A DNA stretch of 12,141 bases from Clostridium sp. Its GTDB lineage: Bacteria > Bacillota_A > Clostridia > Lachnospirales > Lachnospiraceae. Both the position numbers and the translations under genes were made by a program. The stretch lies in contig JAMPAW010000106.1 in the NCBI GenBank assembly GCA_023666975.1, positions 1 through 12,141 on the forward strand. Direction: 5' to 3'. Below are positions 5,947 to 11,939 of the stretch, in pieces. The notes under the pieces are model-generated. The model had not been told where the DNA came from, did not search any database, and was given only the letters and a program-made list of their open reading frames with translations. Each line of letters begins with the position of its first letter. The stretch's first letter is position 1.

Positions 5947-6420
5947 TCACGGTTGGAGATACTTCCTCATTTCCGCTTTTACTTTCCCCTTTGCAATGGC
6001 AACGGATTTCTGTACTGCGGAAGCGGTGCAATGCTCCATAGCGGCGATTTGGTAAAAATTAAATTCGTACTCGTAGTAGAGCAGGAAACGCCGCCTTTGT
6101 ATCTCTGGCAGGCTTCCAACCACCTTATGGAGCGTTTCATTCCGTTCTTGCTCAACCATGCGTTCATCAAGGCTCTTAGGCACACGCAACGCCCGCCTGT
6201 AAAGGGTTTCGTCCCATACCTCGTTAAACTCCCTGTGCCGCTCGTCCCATTGGCGAAGATTCCTGTTCCTGCGTTCCATCTGCTGAAATTCAAAGAATAA
6301 CTGCCCCGACACTTCCAGTTCGTGGTGTTTCCCCTGTCCGTCCTTGAAGCTGATAAAATACCTTGTGCCGCTTTCCGTGGATTCCTCCCGAAGCGTGTAC
6401 GCCTTAGCCTTATATGCCAT
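5947..6420 (-). CDS. Sigma-70-like regulator with region-4 helix-turn-helix (third in row), 157 aa
   Basis: ATG 6420 has AGGAGGAG just upstream; an upstream extension would run through a terminator hairpin and is rejected. The N-terminal half is mixed strand and helix, with YTLREESTESGTRYFISFK and a charged helical stretch (QQMERRNRNLRQWDERHREF). The C-terminal 50 residues are a sigma region 4: LPEIQRRRFLLYYEYEFNFYQIAAMEH, then CTASAVQKSVAIAKGKV as the recognition helix. Such proteins on clostridial elements act as dedicated sigma factors or sigma-like activators. It lies directly upstream of the helicase gene (154 bp) and is the last of three similar regulators, so it probably controls the replication/transfer genes. 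No region 2 is evident, so independent sigma activity is uncertain. Confidence 0.8.
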   Translation of the reverse strand: MAYKAKAYTLREESTESGTRYFISFKDGQGKHHELEVSGQLFFEFQQMERRNRNLRQWDERHREFNEVWDETLYRRALRVPKSLDERMVEQERNETLHKVVGSLPEIQRRRFLLYYEYEFNFYQIAAMEHCTASAVQKSVAIAKGKVKAEMRKYLQP

Positions 6421-6436
6421 CCCGTTCTCCTCCTGC

Positions 6437-6469
6437 AAAAAAATAAGCGGGGAGATTCCACTCCCCACT
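6437..6469 (-). terminator. Intrinsic terminator/attenuator between sigma-like genes 2 and 3
   Basis: On the minus strand AGTGGGGAG, a 6-nt loop and CTCCCCGCT form a 9-bp stem (one G-U), followed by TATTTTTTT. The U-run ends right before the AGGAGGAG of the gene starting at 6420. It would stop transcription before that gene unless read through. Confidence 0.7.
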
Positions 6470-6504
6470 CAGTAGCCCGCAGGATAATGGGATGTATTAG
6501 ACAC

Positions 6505-6930
6505 TTATAAAATTTTCCGCAGCTTCTTACGCAGATGGTCTAACCTCGCATAGATAGCACCAGTCGTCAAATGCACAAGAGGGGCAATCTCCTTTGTGGA
6601 ATACCCCTGCATTTTCAGCAGGACGATTTTCAAGGTACGCCCGTCCACCGTGACTAATACTTGATAGAGATTTTCGCTCTCAATCTCGTCCAGTAACTCC
6701 GCAACCGTGTTCACCTCCGCCTGCCGCTCCCTGTCTGCCATGCCCTCAAGGTATTCCCCGAAATCACTTGCCCATCGGTAAAACCGCCTGTTGGAATTGA
6801 AGTCCGCCCTGTCCGCTATGCGTATCTGCTCAATGGTCGCTTCATCCACGCCGCACTCACGCAGCAGCTTTTCCTCGGCTTCTTTCCAGATACGCCATTT
6901 CCTTTCCTCCCGTCCGTGGTTGTATGCCAT
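6505..6930 (-). CDS. Sigma-70 region-4-like regulator (second in row), 141 aa
   Basis: ATG 6930 is preceded by GGAGGAA 7 nt upstream; an in-frame extension to 6981 lacks such a site. The protein starts MAYNHGREERKWRIWKEAEEKLL. A helical middle (FYRWASDFGEYLEGMADRER) leads to a C-terminal helix-turn-helix, KIVLLKMQGYSTKEIAPLV, with recognition helix TTGAIYARLDHLRKKLRKIL. This is the region-4/LuxR-like fold without an obvious region 2. It lies 92 bp after the first sigma-like gene and 84 bp before the third. It is likely part of the element's own expression cascade. An alternative is a response-type transcription activator; the DNA-binding role is well supported, the target is not known. Confidence 0.78.
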   Translation of the reverse strand: MAYNHGREERKWRIWKEAEEKLLRECGVDEATIEQIRIADRADFNSNRRFYRWASDFGEYLEGMADRERQAEVNTVAELLDEIESENLYQVLVTVDGRTLKIVLLKMQGYSTKEIAPLVHLTTGAIYARLDHLRKKLRKIL

Positions 6931-6967
6931 GCCTGTTCCTCCAATCAGAATTGATTGAGAGGGCAGC

Positions 6968-7008
6968 AAAAGCCCCCTCATTCTCCCAAAGGAAAAAACA
7001 AGGGGGCT
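6968..7008 (-). terminator. Hairpin between sigma-like genes 1 and 2
   Basis: AGCCCCCT (6971-6978) and AGGGGGCT (7001-7008) form a perfect 8-bp stem with a 22-nt loop. On the minus strand the stem is followed by only a short TTTT stretch, so termination would be weak. It lies in the 92-bp gap before the second sigma-like gene. Confidence 0.5.
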
Positions 7009-7022
7009 GAACGCCTTGAATT

Positions 7023-7532
7023 TTAATTTTCCATTATCTCTTTTAATTTCATTAGGATTCTGGCTTTCCGTTTGTTCACAACGCTCTGGGTCAAGCCTAA
7101 CCGCAATCCAACCTCACGCTCGGTAAGACCGTCAAAGAAGATGGCATAAATCAATGCCTGTTCACTATCCGACAACAAAGGCAGGGCGGCTTTCAGCCTG
7201 TCCACCATGACCGCATTGACAACGGTTTCCGCAACATCCATCGCTTCATCAACAATGAAGTCAAGAACATTACCCTCGCTGTCTGTAAATCCCTCTAATG
7301 AGAGCAGACCGTGATTCACGTCAAGCTTTTTCAGATAACGCCACCGTTCTTTGTCCCGATAAAAGTCTGTATATTCCTCCCTCACGACTTCAAGCAGACA
7401 GCCTTGAATCGGGATAAACAGCTTGTCCATATATCCCTTGTCGGCTTGTCTGCGGCGGCAGAAATCCGTGTAGGACAGTTCCACATAGCCGCCGCTTTCC
7501 TTGATATATACCTTTCTTGGTGCGTATTTCAC
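7023..7532 (-). CDS. Sigma-70-family protein (first in row), 169 aa
   Basis: A GTG at 7532 is the best start: GGGAGG lies 8 nt upstream and the protein then begins VKYAPRKVYIKESGGYVELS. A longer frame to 7658 would cross a terminator and has no ribosome site. The middle (FCRRRQADKGYMDKLFIPIQ and FYRDKERWRYLKKLD) is shared with small sigma factors of clostridial elements. The C-terminus holds region 4: LKAALPLLSDSEQALIYAIF, then GLTEREVGLRLGLTQSVVNK and KARILMKLKEIM. It is the first gene of the three-regulator row and is preceded by the strongest attenuator, so it is a likely entry point for induction of the transfer genes. The promoter it recognises cannot be read from the sequence. Confidence 0.82.
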   Translation of the reverse strand: MKYAPRKVYIKESGGYVELSYTDFCRRRQADKGYMDKLFIPIQGCLLEVVREEYTDFYRDKERWRYLKKLDVNHGLLSLEGFTDSEGNVLDFIVDEAMDVAETVVNAVMVDRLKAALPLLSDSEQALIYAIFFDGLTEREVGLRLGLTQSVVNKRKARILMKLKEIMEN

Positions 7533-7642
7533 CGTAAGTACCTCCCATCTGAATTTTTGAAATGTTAAAATCCAGATGGAGAGGCGGAGAGCGGCAACGC
7601 ACACCAGAAACAACCCTGCGGCACATTCCGATAAAAAACGAC

Positions 7643-7680
7643 AAAAGAAAAACCGCAAAGGCTCTGTGACCTTTACGGTT
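7643..7680 (-). terminator. Strong intrinsic terminator/attenuator upstream of the first sigma-like gene
   Basis: On the minus strand AACCGTAAAGG, an 8-nt loop and CCTTTGCGGTT make an 11-bp stem (one G-U), followed immediately by TTTTTCTTTT. It lies about 110 nt upstream of the GTG at 7532. A frame starting at ATG 7728 (MKVEVESPYN) runs through the hairpin, so translation-dependent readthrough is possible but its ribosome site is weak. Confidence 0.75.
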
Positions 7681-7737
7681 ATAGGAAATGCTAATTCTGT
7701 TGTATGGAGATTCTACTTCTACCTTCATGGTGAGAAG

Positions 7738-7764
7738 TCCCGCTGCATTGGCAGGGATTTTTTT
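7738..7764 (+). terminator. Plus-strand intrinsic-terminator-like hairpin
   Basis: TCCC + TGC pair with GCA + GGGA (2-nt bulge, short loop), followed by seven T on the plus strand at 7758-7764. No plus-strand gene ends here, so it may block antisense transcription or be fortuitous. The stretch 7533-8086 has no protein gene that I can support; it holds only these hairpins and a base-composition change. Confidence 0.4.
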
Positions 7765-7836
7765 AACTGGCTTCCTGCCTTTCCCTGATGTACTATGTAT
7801 GGATAATCTTTACTTTGTGTGAGCAGATGAATGACC

Positions 7837-7912
7837 GCCCGAAAAAAGGACATAAAAAATCCCTCCAAACTTCAAAACAGGTCTGGAGAGTGCTTGTTAA
7901 GTCTTTTCGGGC
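7837..7912 (-). terminator. Nested hairpins, terminator on the minus strand
   Basis: An outer repeat GCCCGAAAA (7837-7845) / TTTTCGGGC (7904-7912) encloses an inner stem 7863-7870 / 7881-7888 (CTCCA/TGGAG plus two more pairs). On the minus strand the inner stem is followed by GGATTTTTT. It can stop transcription leaving the secreted-protein gene before it reaches the sigma-like genes. Confidence 0.55.
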
Positions 7913-7922
7913 ATAGCAAAAC

Positions 7923-7959
7923 CGCCCACCATAACACCGTTTTTTTTATTTGGTGGGCG
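7923..7959. terminator. Hairpin with 9-bp perfect stem
   Basis: CGCCCACCA (7923-7931) and TGGTGGGCG (7951-7959) are perfect inverted repeats around a T-rich 19-nt loop. On the minus strand GTTTTGC follows. It is the middle one of three consecutive hairpins between the secreted-protein gene and the regulator genes. Confidence 0.45.
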
Positions 7960-7985
7960 TTTGCCTTAAAACCTTATGAAAAGAA

Positions 7986-8032
7986 ACAGAGCCGATGAAA
8001 TGCCTTTTTTCTCGCAAGTTTATCGGCTCTGT
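7986..8032 (-). terminator. Terminator of the secreted-protein gene
   Basis: ACAGAGCCGAT (7986-7996) and ATCGGCTCTGT (8022-8032) form a perfect 11-bp stem. On the minus strand it is followed by TTCTTTTC. It lies about 55 bp after the stop codon at 8087 and is the first of three hairpins closing that transcription unit. Confidence 0.6.
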
Positions 8033-8086
8033 ACTAATATATCTGTTTTTGAGAAATTTACATACATTTATGCCTACAATTAAATC

Positions 8087-8728
8087 CTATTGCAGATATG
8101 CATCCTTAGCTTCCTGCTCCGTCAATTGTCCGCTTTCAACAGCTTTCTTAATTGCTTGGTCTAATTCCTCTTTTGTAGAATAATCACCCAAATGGAGCGA
8201 CTTTCCATCTTCCTTTATGATATCAGTCCCATAACTACATTCCACATCATCACTTGGTGGAATCATAGCATAGCTGTCATCATCTCCAGAATCTTTAGAA
8301 TACAGAGTACCGCTCTTAATGTTTTCTAATATCTGGTAGTATTCAGAGATTGCTGCATCTACGCTTTCTTGTGTCCATTCATGAAATATTCCCTGCCCAT
8401 CATACCAGCCGTCATCGCTCCCAATTAAAGATTCCAGTTCTTTTTTTTCTTCAAGAATCCATTTTTCATATTCCTCGGCTGTCCACCATTCTACCTTTGG
8501 AACATCATTTTCATAATCCGATTGGGATAACCAATTTTCTCCGTCTGTACTAATCTGACCGCCGCTTACATCTTGATAAAGAATATCTTCTGTTGATTCA
8601 CAAGCAGCGTTCATATCCGAAGCAGTCGAATTCACATCTGGGGCTTTCCCTTGGGCATATGCAAAACTTACAAAACTCAAGCATAACGCCCCTCCTAAGC
8701 CTGTCAATAATAGTTTTTTACTCTTCAT
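8087..8728 (-). CDS. Small secreted protein of unknown function, 213 aa
   Basis: ATG 8728 is taken as start, with GAGGA 7 nt upstream; the TTG two codons earlier is less likely. The N-terminus is a Sec signal peptide: KSKKLLLT, a hydrophobic core (GLGGALCLSFVSF) and an AYA-Q cleavage site near residue 26. There is no lipobox (the cysteine is preceded by A-L, not A/G). The mature part is acidic and rich in Trp/Tyr/Glu, with WWTAEEYEKWILEEKKELES followed by DDGWYDGQGIFHEWTQESVD and a C-terminal helical pair (STKEELDQAIKKAVESG). I recall similar proteins next to clostridial regulator genes but cannot name a family. It sits 109 bp after the kinase gene with a shared promoter element, so it is probably a target of that system. 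Role unknown. Confidence 0.75.
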   Translation of the reverse strand: MKSKKLLLTGLGGALCLSFVSFAYAQGKAPDVNSTASDMNAACESTEDILYQDVSGGQISTDGENWLSQSDYENDVPKVEWWTAEEYEKWILEEKKELESLIGSDDGWYDGQGIFHEWTQESVDAAISEYYQILENIKSGTLYSKDSGDDDSYAMIPPSDDVECSYGTDIIKEDGKSLHLGDYSTKEELDQAIKKAVESGQLTEQEAKDAYLQ

Positions 8729-8751
8729 ACGCAATTCCTCGCTTTCTAAAA

Positions 8752-8782
8752 ATTATAGCCGCCCTTAAAGGACAGCTATAAT
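8752..8782 (-). terminator. Hairpin between kinase and secreted-protein genes
   Basis: ATTATAGC...GCTATAAT with an inner GTCCTT/AAGGGC part folds into a stem of about 14 bp with a 3-nt loop. TTTTTAG follows on the minus strand. It can end the kinase transcript, or act as an attenuator or 5' hairpin for the secreted-protein mRNA, whose ribosome site begins about 12 nt later. Confidence 0.55.
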
Positions 8783-8833
8783 ATAACAAATCGTTTTGAA
8801 TTTTATTTGCAAACAATATGGAATTTATATGGA
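8780..8833 (-). promoter_or_regulatory. Promoter and regulator sites of the secreted-protein gene
   Basis: On the minus strand AAATTCAAAA (8794-8803) is followed after exactly 8 nt by TATATT (8780-8785), the same spacing as in the response-regulator promoter. Upstream, TCCATAT occurs twice with an 11-bp period (8816-8822 and 8827-8833), the usual geometry of an OmpR-family binding site. The second copy lies just after the kinase stop codon. A second possible -10, TATAAT at 8752-8757, is in the hairpin. Confidence 0.55.
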
Positions 8834-8837
8834 GTTG

Positions 8838-10295
8838 CTAATTGGTATCGTTTTTCGCTGGAAGGTCAAACCAAAACATTACCCCTTGTTCCGTATTTTT
8901 GATTCCATATTTTGCATGATGATTTTCCATTATAGTTTTTACAATATAAAGACCTAACCCCGTTCCTCCTGTTCCCCTGTTACGGGAATAGTCTACACGA
9001 TAGAATGCTTCAAATAAGTGCGGCAAGGTTTCATGCGGTATATGAATTCCTGTATTTTCAACCTCACAATGTACGCTGTCATGAGAAACTGATACAGCCG
9101 CCTTAATCTGTGCCCCATCTGGTGAATAACGTACTGCATTTACAATAATATTCTGTATGGCTCGTTCCATCTGGGAACATACTACTTCACATAAAATGCA
9201 GTTGGGAAGTTCTACATCAAAGGACTGTTTTTTTCCTAAAAATAAATCTGTCACGTCCGCAATTTGCACTCGGAATATCTCTGCTAAATCGACTGTTTCA
9301 TATACAGTAATTCCTTTGTTGCTTTCTGAACGTGAAATATACAACAGTTCTTTTACTAATGTCTCCATTTTATCAACAACATTTAGGGAACGTTTCATAT
9401 AATCAATATGGTTTTCGTATCCTTTGATATTATTTATCATTCCATTCAGATGTCCTTTTAATATTGTTAAAGGCGTTTTCATTTCATGGGAAGCAGCCGC
9501 AAAGAAATCAATCCTTTGACGCTCCAATTCCTGTTCCTTTTCCATATCTGTCCGTAATTGCTCATTTACAGATGTAAGCTCATTCATTGCGGCAGAAAGA
9601 GAGGCTGATAAGTAATTAAGGTTTTCTGCCAGACTTCCTAATTCATCCTCTCTGGTATCGTCACACTTGCCAGAAAAATCCAATTCTGCCATTTGTTTTG
9701 AAGCCTTACTCAATGCCACAATAGGGCGTGTAATATGCTTCGCATATAAAACAGAGCATAAAACAGAAATCATAAATGCCATAAAAATAAAATACGGAAA
9801 TATTGACCATAAAACATCTGTAACTTGATGGACAGCATATAAATCCACTTTAACTGCCAGTGTATAATCTTCGCCTTTTTTCATAGCAACAGAATAAAAT
9901 TTCGTTTCACTTCCGATAAATTCTGCCTGTACCTCCTCTGGCGCAGCTTCATCTACAAAGGTAATTGCCGTATCACCCGCAAATGTTTCCGTTTTTGCGG
10001 AATCCTCTTTCGGATAAACCTGATTCCCATATACATCTTCTATCCAGAATACAGCGTTTGTTTCCTCCGAAAACCTTTCCAATAAATCTTCACACTCTGA
10101 TAATTTGTCATAGTCAGCAAGCTGTTCGGCAAGAAGCATTGCTTTTTTATCAACATTACCATTTAACAAATCAGAATATGCTTTTGGCAATAACTGTGAA
10201 ATACATAAAAAAGTCCCACCGCTTACCAAACCGAACAATACAAATGTAATGAAAAAAATCTTCAATGATAGTTTTTTCTTAATTACTTTTATCAA
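8838..10295 (-). CDS. Sensor histidine kinase, about 485 aa
   Basis: This is the membrane sensor of a two-component system. Residues about 11-34 form the first membrane segment, an extracytoplasmic domain of about 130 residues follows, and a second membrane segment is at about 162-184. A HAMP region (HITRPIVALSKASKQM, about 187-240) and the H-box FFAAASHEMKTPLTIL follow, with the phosphorylated His near 270. The ATPase part has the N-box NIIVNAVRYSPDG (about 381), ENTG (about 412), the F-box FEAFYR and the G2 box GTGLGLYIVK. The best start is TTG 10295, overlapping the response-regulator gene by 17 nt, so the two are translationally coupled. The overall layout resembles VanS-type and antimicrobial-peptide sensors, but no resistance transporter is in the window. 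The signal is unknown. Confidence 0.93.
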   Translation of the reverse strand: MIKVIKKKLSLKIFFITFVLFGLVSGGTFLCISQLLPKAYSDLLNGNVDKKAMLLAEQLADYDKLSECEDLLERFSEETNAVFWIEDVYGNQVYPKEDSAKTETFAGDTAITFVDEAAPEEVQAEFIGSETKFYSVAMKKGEDYTLAVKVDLYAVHQVTDVLWSIFPYFIFMAFMISVLCSVLYAKHITRPIVALSKASKQMAELDFSGKCDDTREDELGSLAENLNYLSASLSAAMNELTSVNEQLRTDMEKEQELERQRIDFFAAASHEMKTPLTILKGHLNGMINNIKGYENHIDYMKRSLNVVDKMETLVKELLYISRSESNKGITVYETVDLAEIFRVQIADVTDLFLGKKQSFDVELPNCILCEVVCSQMERAIQNIIVNAVRYSPDGAQIKAAVSVSHDSVHCEVENTGIHIPHETLPHLFEAFYRVDYSRNRGTGGTGLGLYIVKTIMENHHAKYGIKNTEQGVMFWFDLPAKNDTN

Positions 10296-10947
10296 TCCTG
10301 TATCCCACCCCTCTGATTGTTTCTATATAATCAACATCTAGTTTTTTACGGATATTCTTTATATGACTGTCCACAATACGTTCTTCCACATAAATGTCAT
10401 CATCCCAAAGCCTGTCAAGCAACATTTTTCTGGTAAATACTTTCCCTTGATTTTCAAGCATAATCCGCAGCAATTCAAATTCTTTCTGCGTTAAAATAAT
10501 TTCCTGCTCCTTATGCCATAAATGAAATCCATCAATATCCATGCATAACTCTCTATACTTTATCGTTTTCCTTTCTTCTTTTGCTACCATTCCCCTGCGA
10601 AATATAGCGGCAATTTTATATAACAGTATTTGCGGTGAAAATGGTTTTGGAACATAATCATCAATTTTCTGCTTAAATCCCCTCACTTGGTTTTCCTCAT
10701 CTGCTAAGGCTGTCAGCATGATAATTGGTACTTGTGACTTAGAGCGTATGACCTCACATACACCAAAACCATCAATTTTAGGCAACATAACATCTAACAG
10801 CACTAAGCTGATATCCTCATCAAATTTTGAAATGCCCTCTACGCCGTCCGCTGCAATCCGTATCTCATATCCCGCATCTGTCAAATAATTTTTCAATATA
10901 TCTTGTATTTCAATGTCATCTTCGACAATTAGAATTTTTTTCTTCAT
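10279..10947 (-). CDS. OmpR/PhoB-family response regulator, 222 aa
   Basis: ATG 10947 is preceded by AGGAGG 7 nt upstream; the longer ORF start at 10968 would place the ribosome site inside the gene. The receiver domain has the acidic pair E9/D10/D11 (LIVEDD), phospho-acceptor D52 (LVLLDVMLPK), T79 (IIMLTA) and K101 (YVPKPF). The C-terminal winged helix covers about 125-222, with ILTQKEFELLRIML, a recognition-helix region EERIVDSHIKNIRKKL and the ending ETIRGVGYRI. It should be phosphorylated by the kinase encoded next to it and bind direct repeats upstream of promoters. Its own promoter and that of the secreted-protein gene share sequence elements, suggesting autoregulation and control of that gene. 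Confidence 0.95.
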   Translation of the reverse strand: MKKKILIVEDDIEIQDILKNYLTDAGYEIRIAADGVEGISKFDEDISLVLLDVMLPKIDGFGVCEVIRSKSQVPIIMLTALADEENQVRGFKQKIDDYVPKPFSPQILLYKIAAIFRRGMVAKEERKTIKYRELCMDIDGFHLWHKEQEIILTQKEFELLRIMLENQGKVFTRKMLLDRLWDDDIYVEERIVDSHIKNIRKKLDVDYIETIRGVGYRIDKSN

Positions 10948-10971
10948 ATCCGAACCTCCTCGCACCATGAT

Positions 10972-11003
10972 ATTATATCATTCAATTTTGAATTTTGTAT
11001 GGA
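10972..11003 (-). promoter_or_regulatory. Promoter of the two-component operon
   Basis: On the minus strand TATAAT (10972-10977) is preceded, with 17 nt spacing, by a poor -35 (ATACAA, 10995-11000), typical of an activator-dependent promoter. AAATTCAAAA lies 8 nt upstream of the -10 (10986-10995), and ATTCAA/TTGAAT forms a small inverted repeat between the two boxes. TCCATAC (10997-11003) overlaps the -35. The start codon is 25 nt after the -10, leaving a very short leader. Confidence 0.6.
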
Positions 11004-11085
11004 GTTCTCCGAAATATTACAAGTTCTATTTACAACAATTCTTTTAAAATACAAAAGGATTTTATTGATATTCCCATAAAACAGT

Positions 11086-11109
11086 GCGGCAGAAATCTCT
11101 CTCTGCCGC
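11086..11109 (-). terminator. Terminator after the tnpV remnant
   Basis: GCGGCAGA (11086-11093) and TCTGCCGC (11102-11109) form a perfect 8-bp stem, 8 bp after the final stop codon of the tnpV-like gene. On the minus strand ACTGTTTTATG follows, a modest U-tract. Confidence 0.5.
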
Positions 11110-11117
11110 TATTACCA

Positions 11118-11492
11118 TTATACGTAAATAATTTCCTGTTCCACAATCTCCCTTGCACAAGCCCTTATGTTATTCATTCTTCCTGTCCATTCTAAGGCGT
11201 TTTCTTCCTTTAGCCGTTCTGTTATGCCCTGTGCCTGTTTCATGCCCTCTATGAGCCGTTCAAAGCGTTCCTGTACCTGCCCGTCGATGTCTGCAAGATA
11301 AGCATTGAGTCTGCCGCTCGTGAGAAGATTAGTGTATGTAACCCTGCGGTACTGCTTCAGATAATCTAAATGCCACTACCCCCAGATGCCTATTGCCTGT
11401 TCTTCTTCGATAGGTACAGTCAAGCACGGTATCAAATAATCTCCCTGCCGTTCGTAACTGCCGCCCATTTCCTCAAATAATGATTTTGCCAT
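11118..11492 (-). pseudogene. tnpV: tnpV-like gene interrupted by an in-frame TAG
   Basis: The full frame runs from ATG 11492 (GGAGG 9 nt upstream) to a TAA at 11118, 124 codons, which is the normal length of TnpV proteins. It starts MAKSLFEEMGGSYERQGDY. It continues after the stop as YLKQYRRVTYTNLLTSG, then LNAYLADIDGQVQERFERL and a long helical end with EWTGRMNNIRACAREIV, all typical of TnpV as I remember it. Codon 39 is TAG (11376-11378). From memory the family has G-Q-R-H here; the sequence has G-stop-W-H, so CAG became TAG and CGG became TGG, both single C-to-T changes. TnpV of Tn4451 has been described as excisionase-like. As it stands only a 38-residue peptide would be made. Confidence 0.8.
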
Positions 11493-11543
11493 TGTCTGTT
11501 ACCTCCATATTCTTTTTTATTTTGAATGTCCGCAAAATCCGTC

Positions 11544-11750
11544 CTACATCTGTATATTCCCATCAAGATAGAGTCTTGCATATTCAAGCGGCTCATCTAT
11601 TGCTAGTGCATCTAACGCACATTGGGAGCCGGGAGTAGTCCGTAATCCATCTTCCGCTACATTACAGTCAATTCGTAGGATATATCCGTCAAAGACGGTT
11701 ACATCAACACTGTTGTGGTACATATTGTATTCTGCATATATGAATTTCAT
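11544..11750 (-). CDS. Small DUF6061-like protein, 68 aa
   Basis: ATG 11750, with AAAGGA upstream, opens a compact 68-residue frame. It starts KFIYAEYNMYHNSVDVTVFDGYIL and goes on with an acidic part and a C-terminal LEYARLYLDGNIQM. The pattern (I-Y-A-E-Y-N near the start, V-D-V-T, D-G, then Y-A-x-L-x-L-x-G near the end) resembles small proteins classed as DUF6061, which I recall beside tnpV on clostridial elements. No signal peptide or catalytic motif is present. It lies 51 bp upstream of the tnpV-like gene and is likely its operon partner. Function unknown; the family name is from memory. Confidence 0.65.
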   Translation of the reverse strand: MKFIYAEYNMYHNSVDVTVFDGYILRIDCNVAEDGLRTTPGSQCALDALAIDEPLEYARLYLDGNIQM

Positions 11751-11777
11751 ATCTTATCTGTCCTTTCTTTTCTGATT

Positions 11778-11794
11778 AAATTTCGGAGAAATTT
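11778..11794. repeat. Small inverted repeat upstream of the 68-aa gene
   Basis: AAATTTC, GGA, GAAATTT is a perfect 7-bp inverted repeat with a 3-nt centre, about 28 nt before the start codon at 11750. It could be an operator or a leader hairpin; no U-tract follows. Confidence 0.35.
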
Positions 11795-11853
11795 TAGAAA
11801 GCATTTCAATCAGTTCTTTCTGCCTAATTTATTCTGTGTTATAATTTGTTACA

Positions 11854-11939
11854 GGTTTTTCTTTCCCTTATTTTTGCCCTTATGAGGGTTCGTAACACGA
11901 GGGAAAAGGATATAACACAAGGGAAAGTCTAAGGGCAAA
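11854..11939. repeat. Cluster of short direct and inverted repeats near the right edge
   Basis: TAACACRAGGGAAA occurs twice with a 20-bp period (11893-11906 and 11913-11926). TTTGCCCTTA (11873-11882) and TAAGGGCAAA (11930-11939) form a perfect 10-bp inverted repeat around them, and a further TTTCCCTTA lies just to the left. Such a set can be a DNA-binding region for a recombination or regulatory protein. The rest of 11751-12141 shows no supported gene. A minus-strand frame from the right edge to 11880 exists, but I cannot attribute it to a family. Confidence 0.4.

Noticed and set aside
7390..7728. 112-aa minus-strand frame as a real gene
   Set aside because: It overlaps the first sigma-like gene out of frame and runs through a strong terminator; it is kept only as a possible leader peptide.
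8650..8728. Lipoprotein signal on the secreted protein
   Set aside because: The only cysteine in the signal region is preceded by A-L and lies inside the hydrophobic core; an AYA cleavage site fits better.
11376..11378. Programmed readthrough of the TAG in the tnpV-like gene
   Set aside because: No recoding signal or pyrrolysine system is visible; a simple nonsense mutation explains it.
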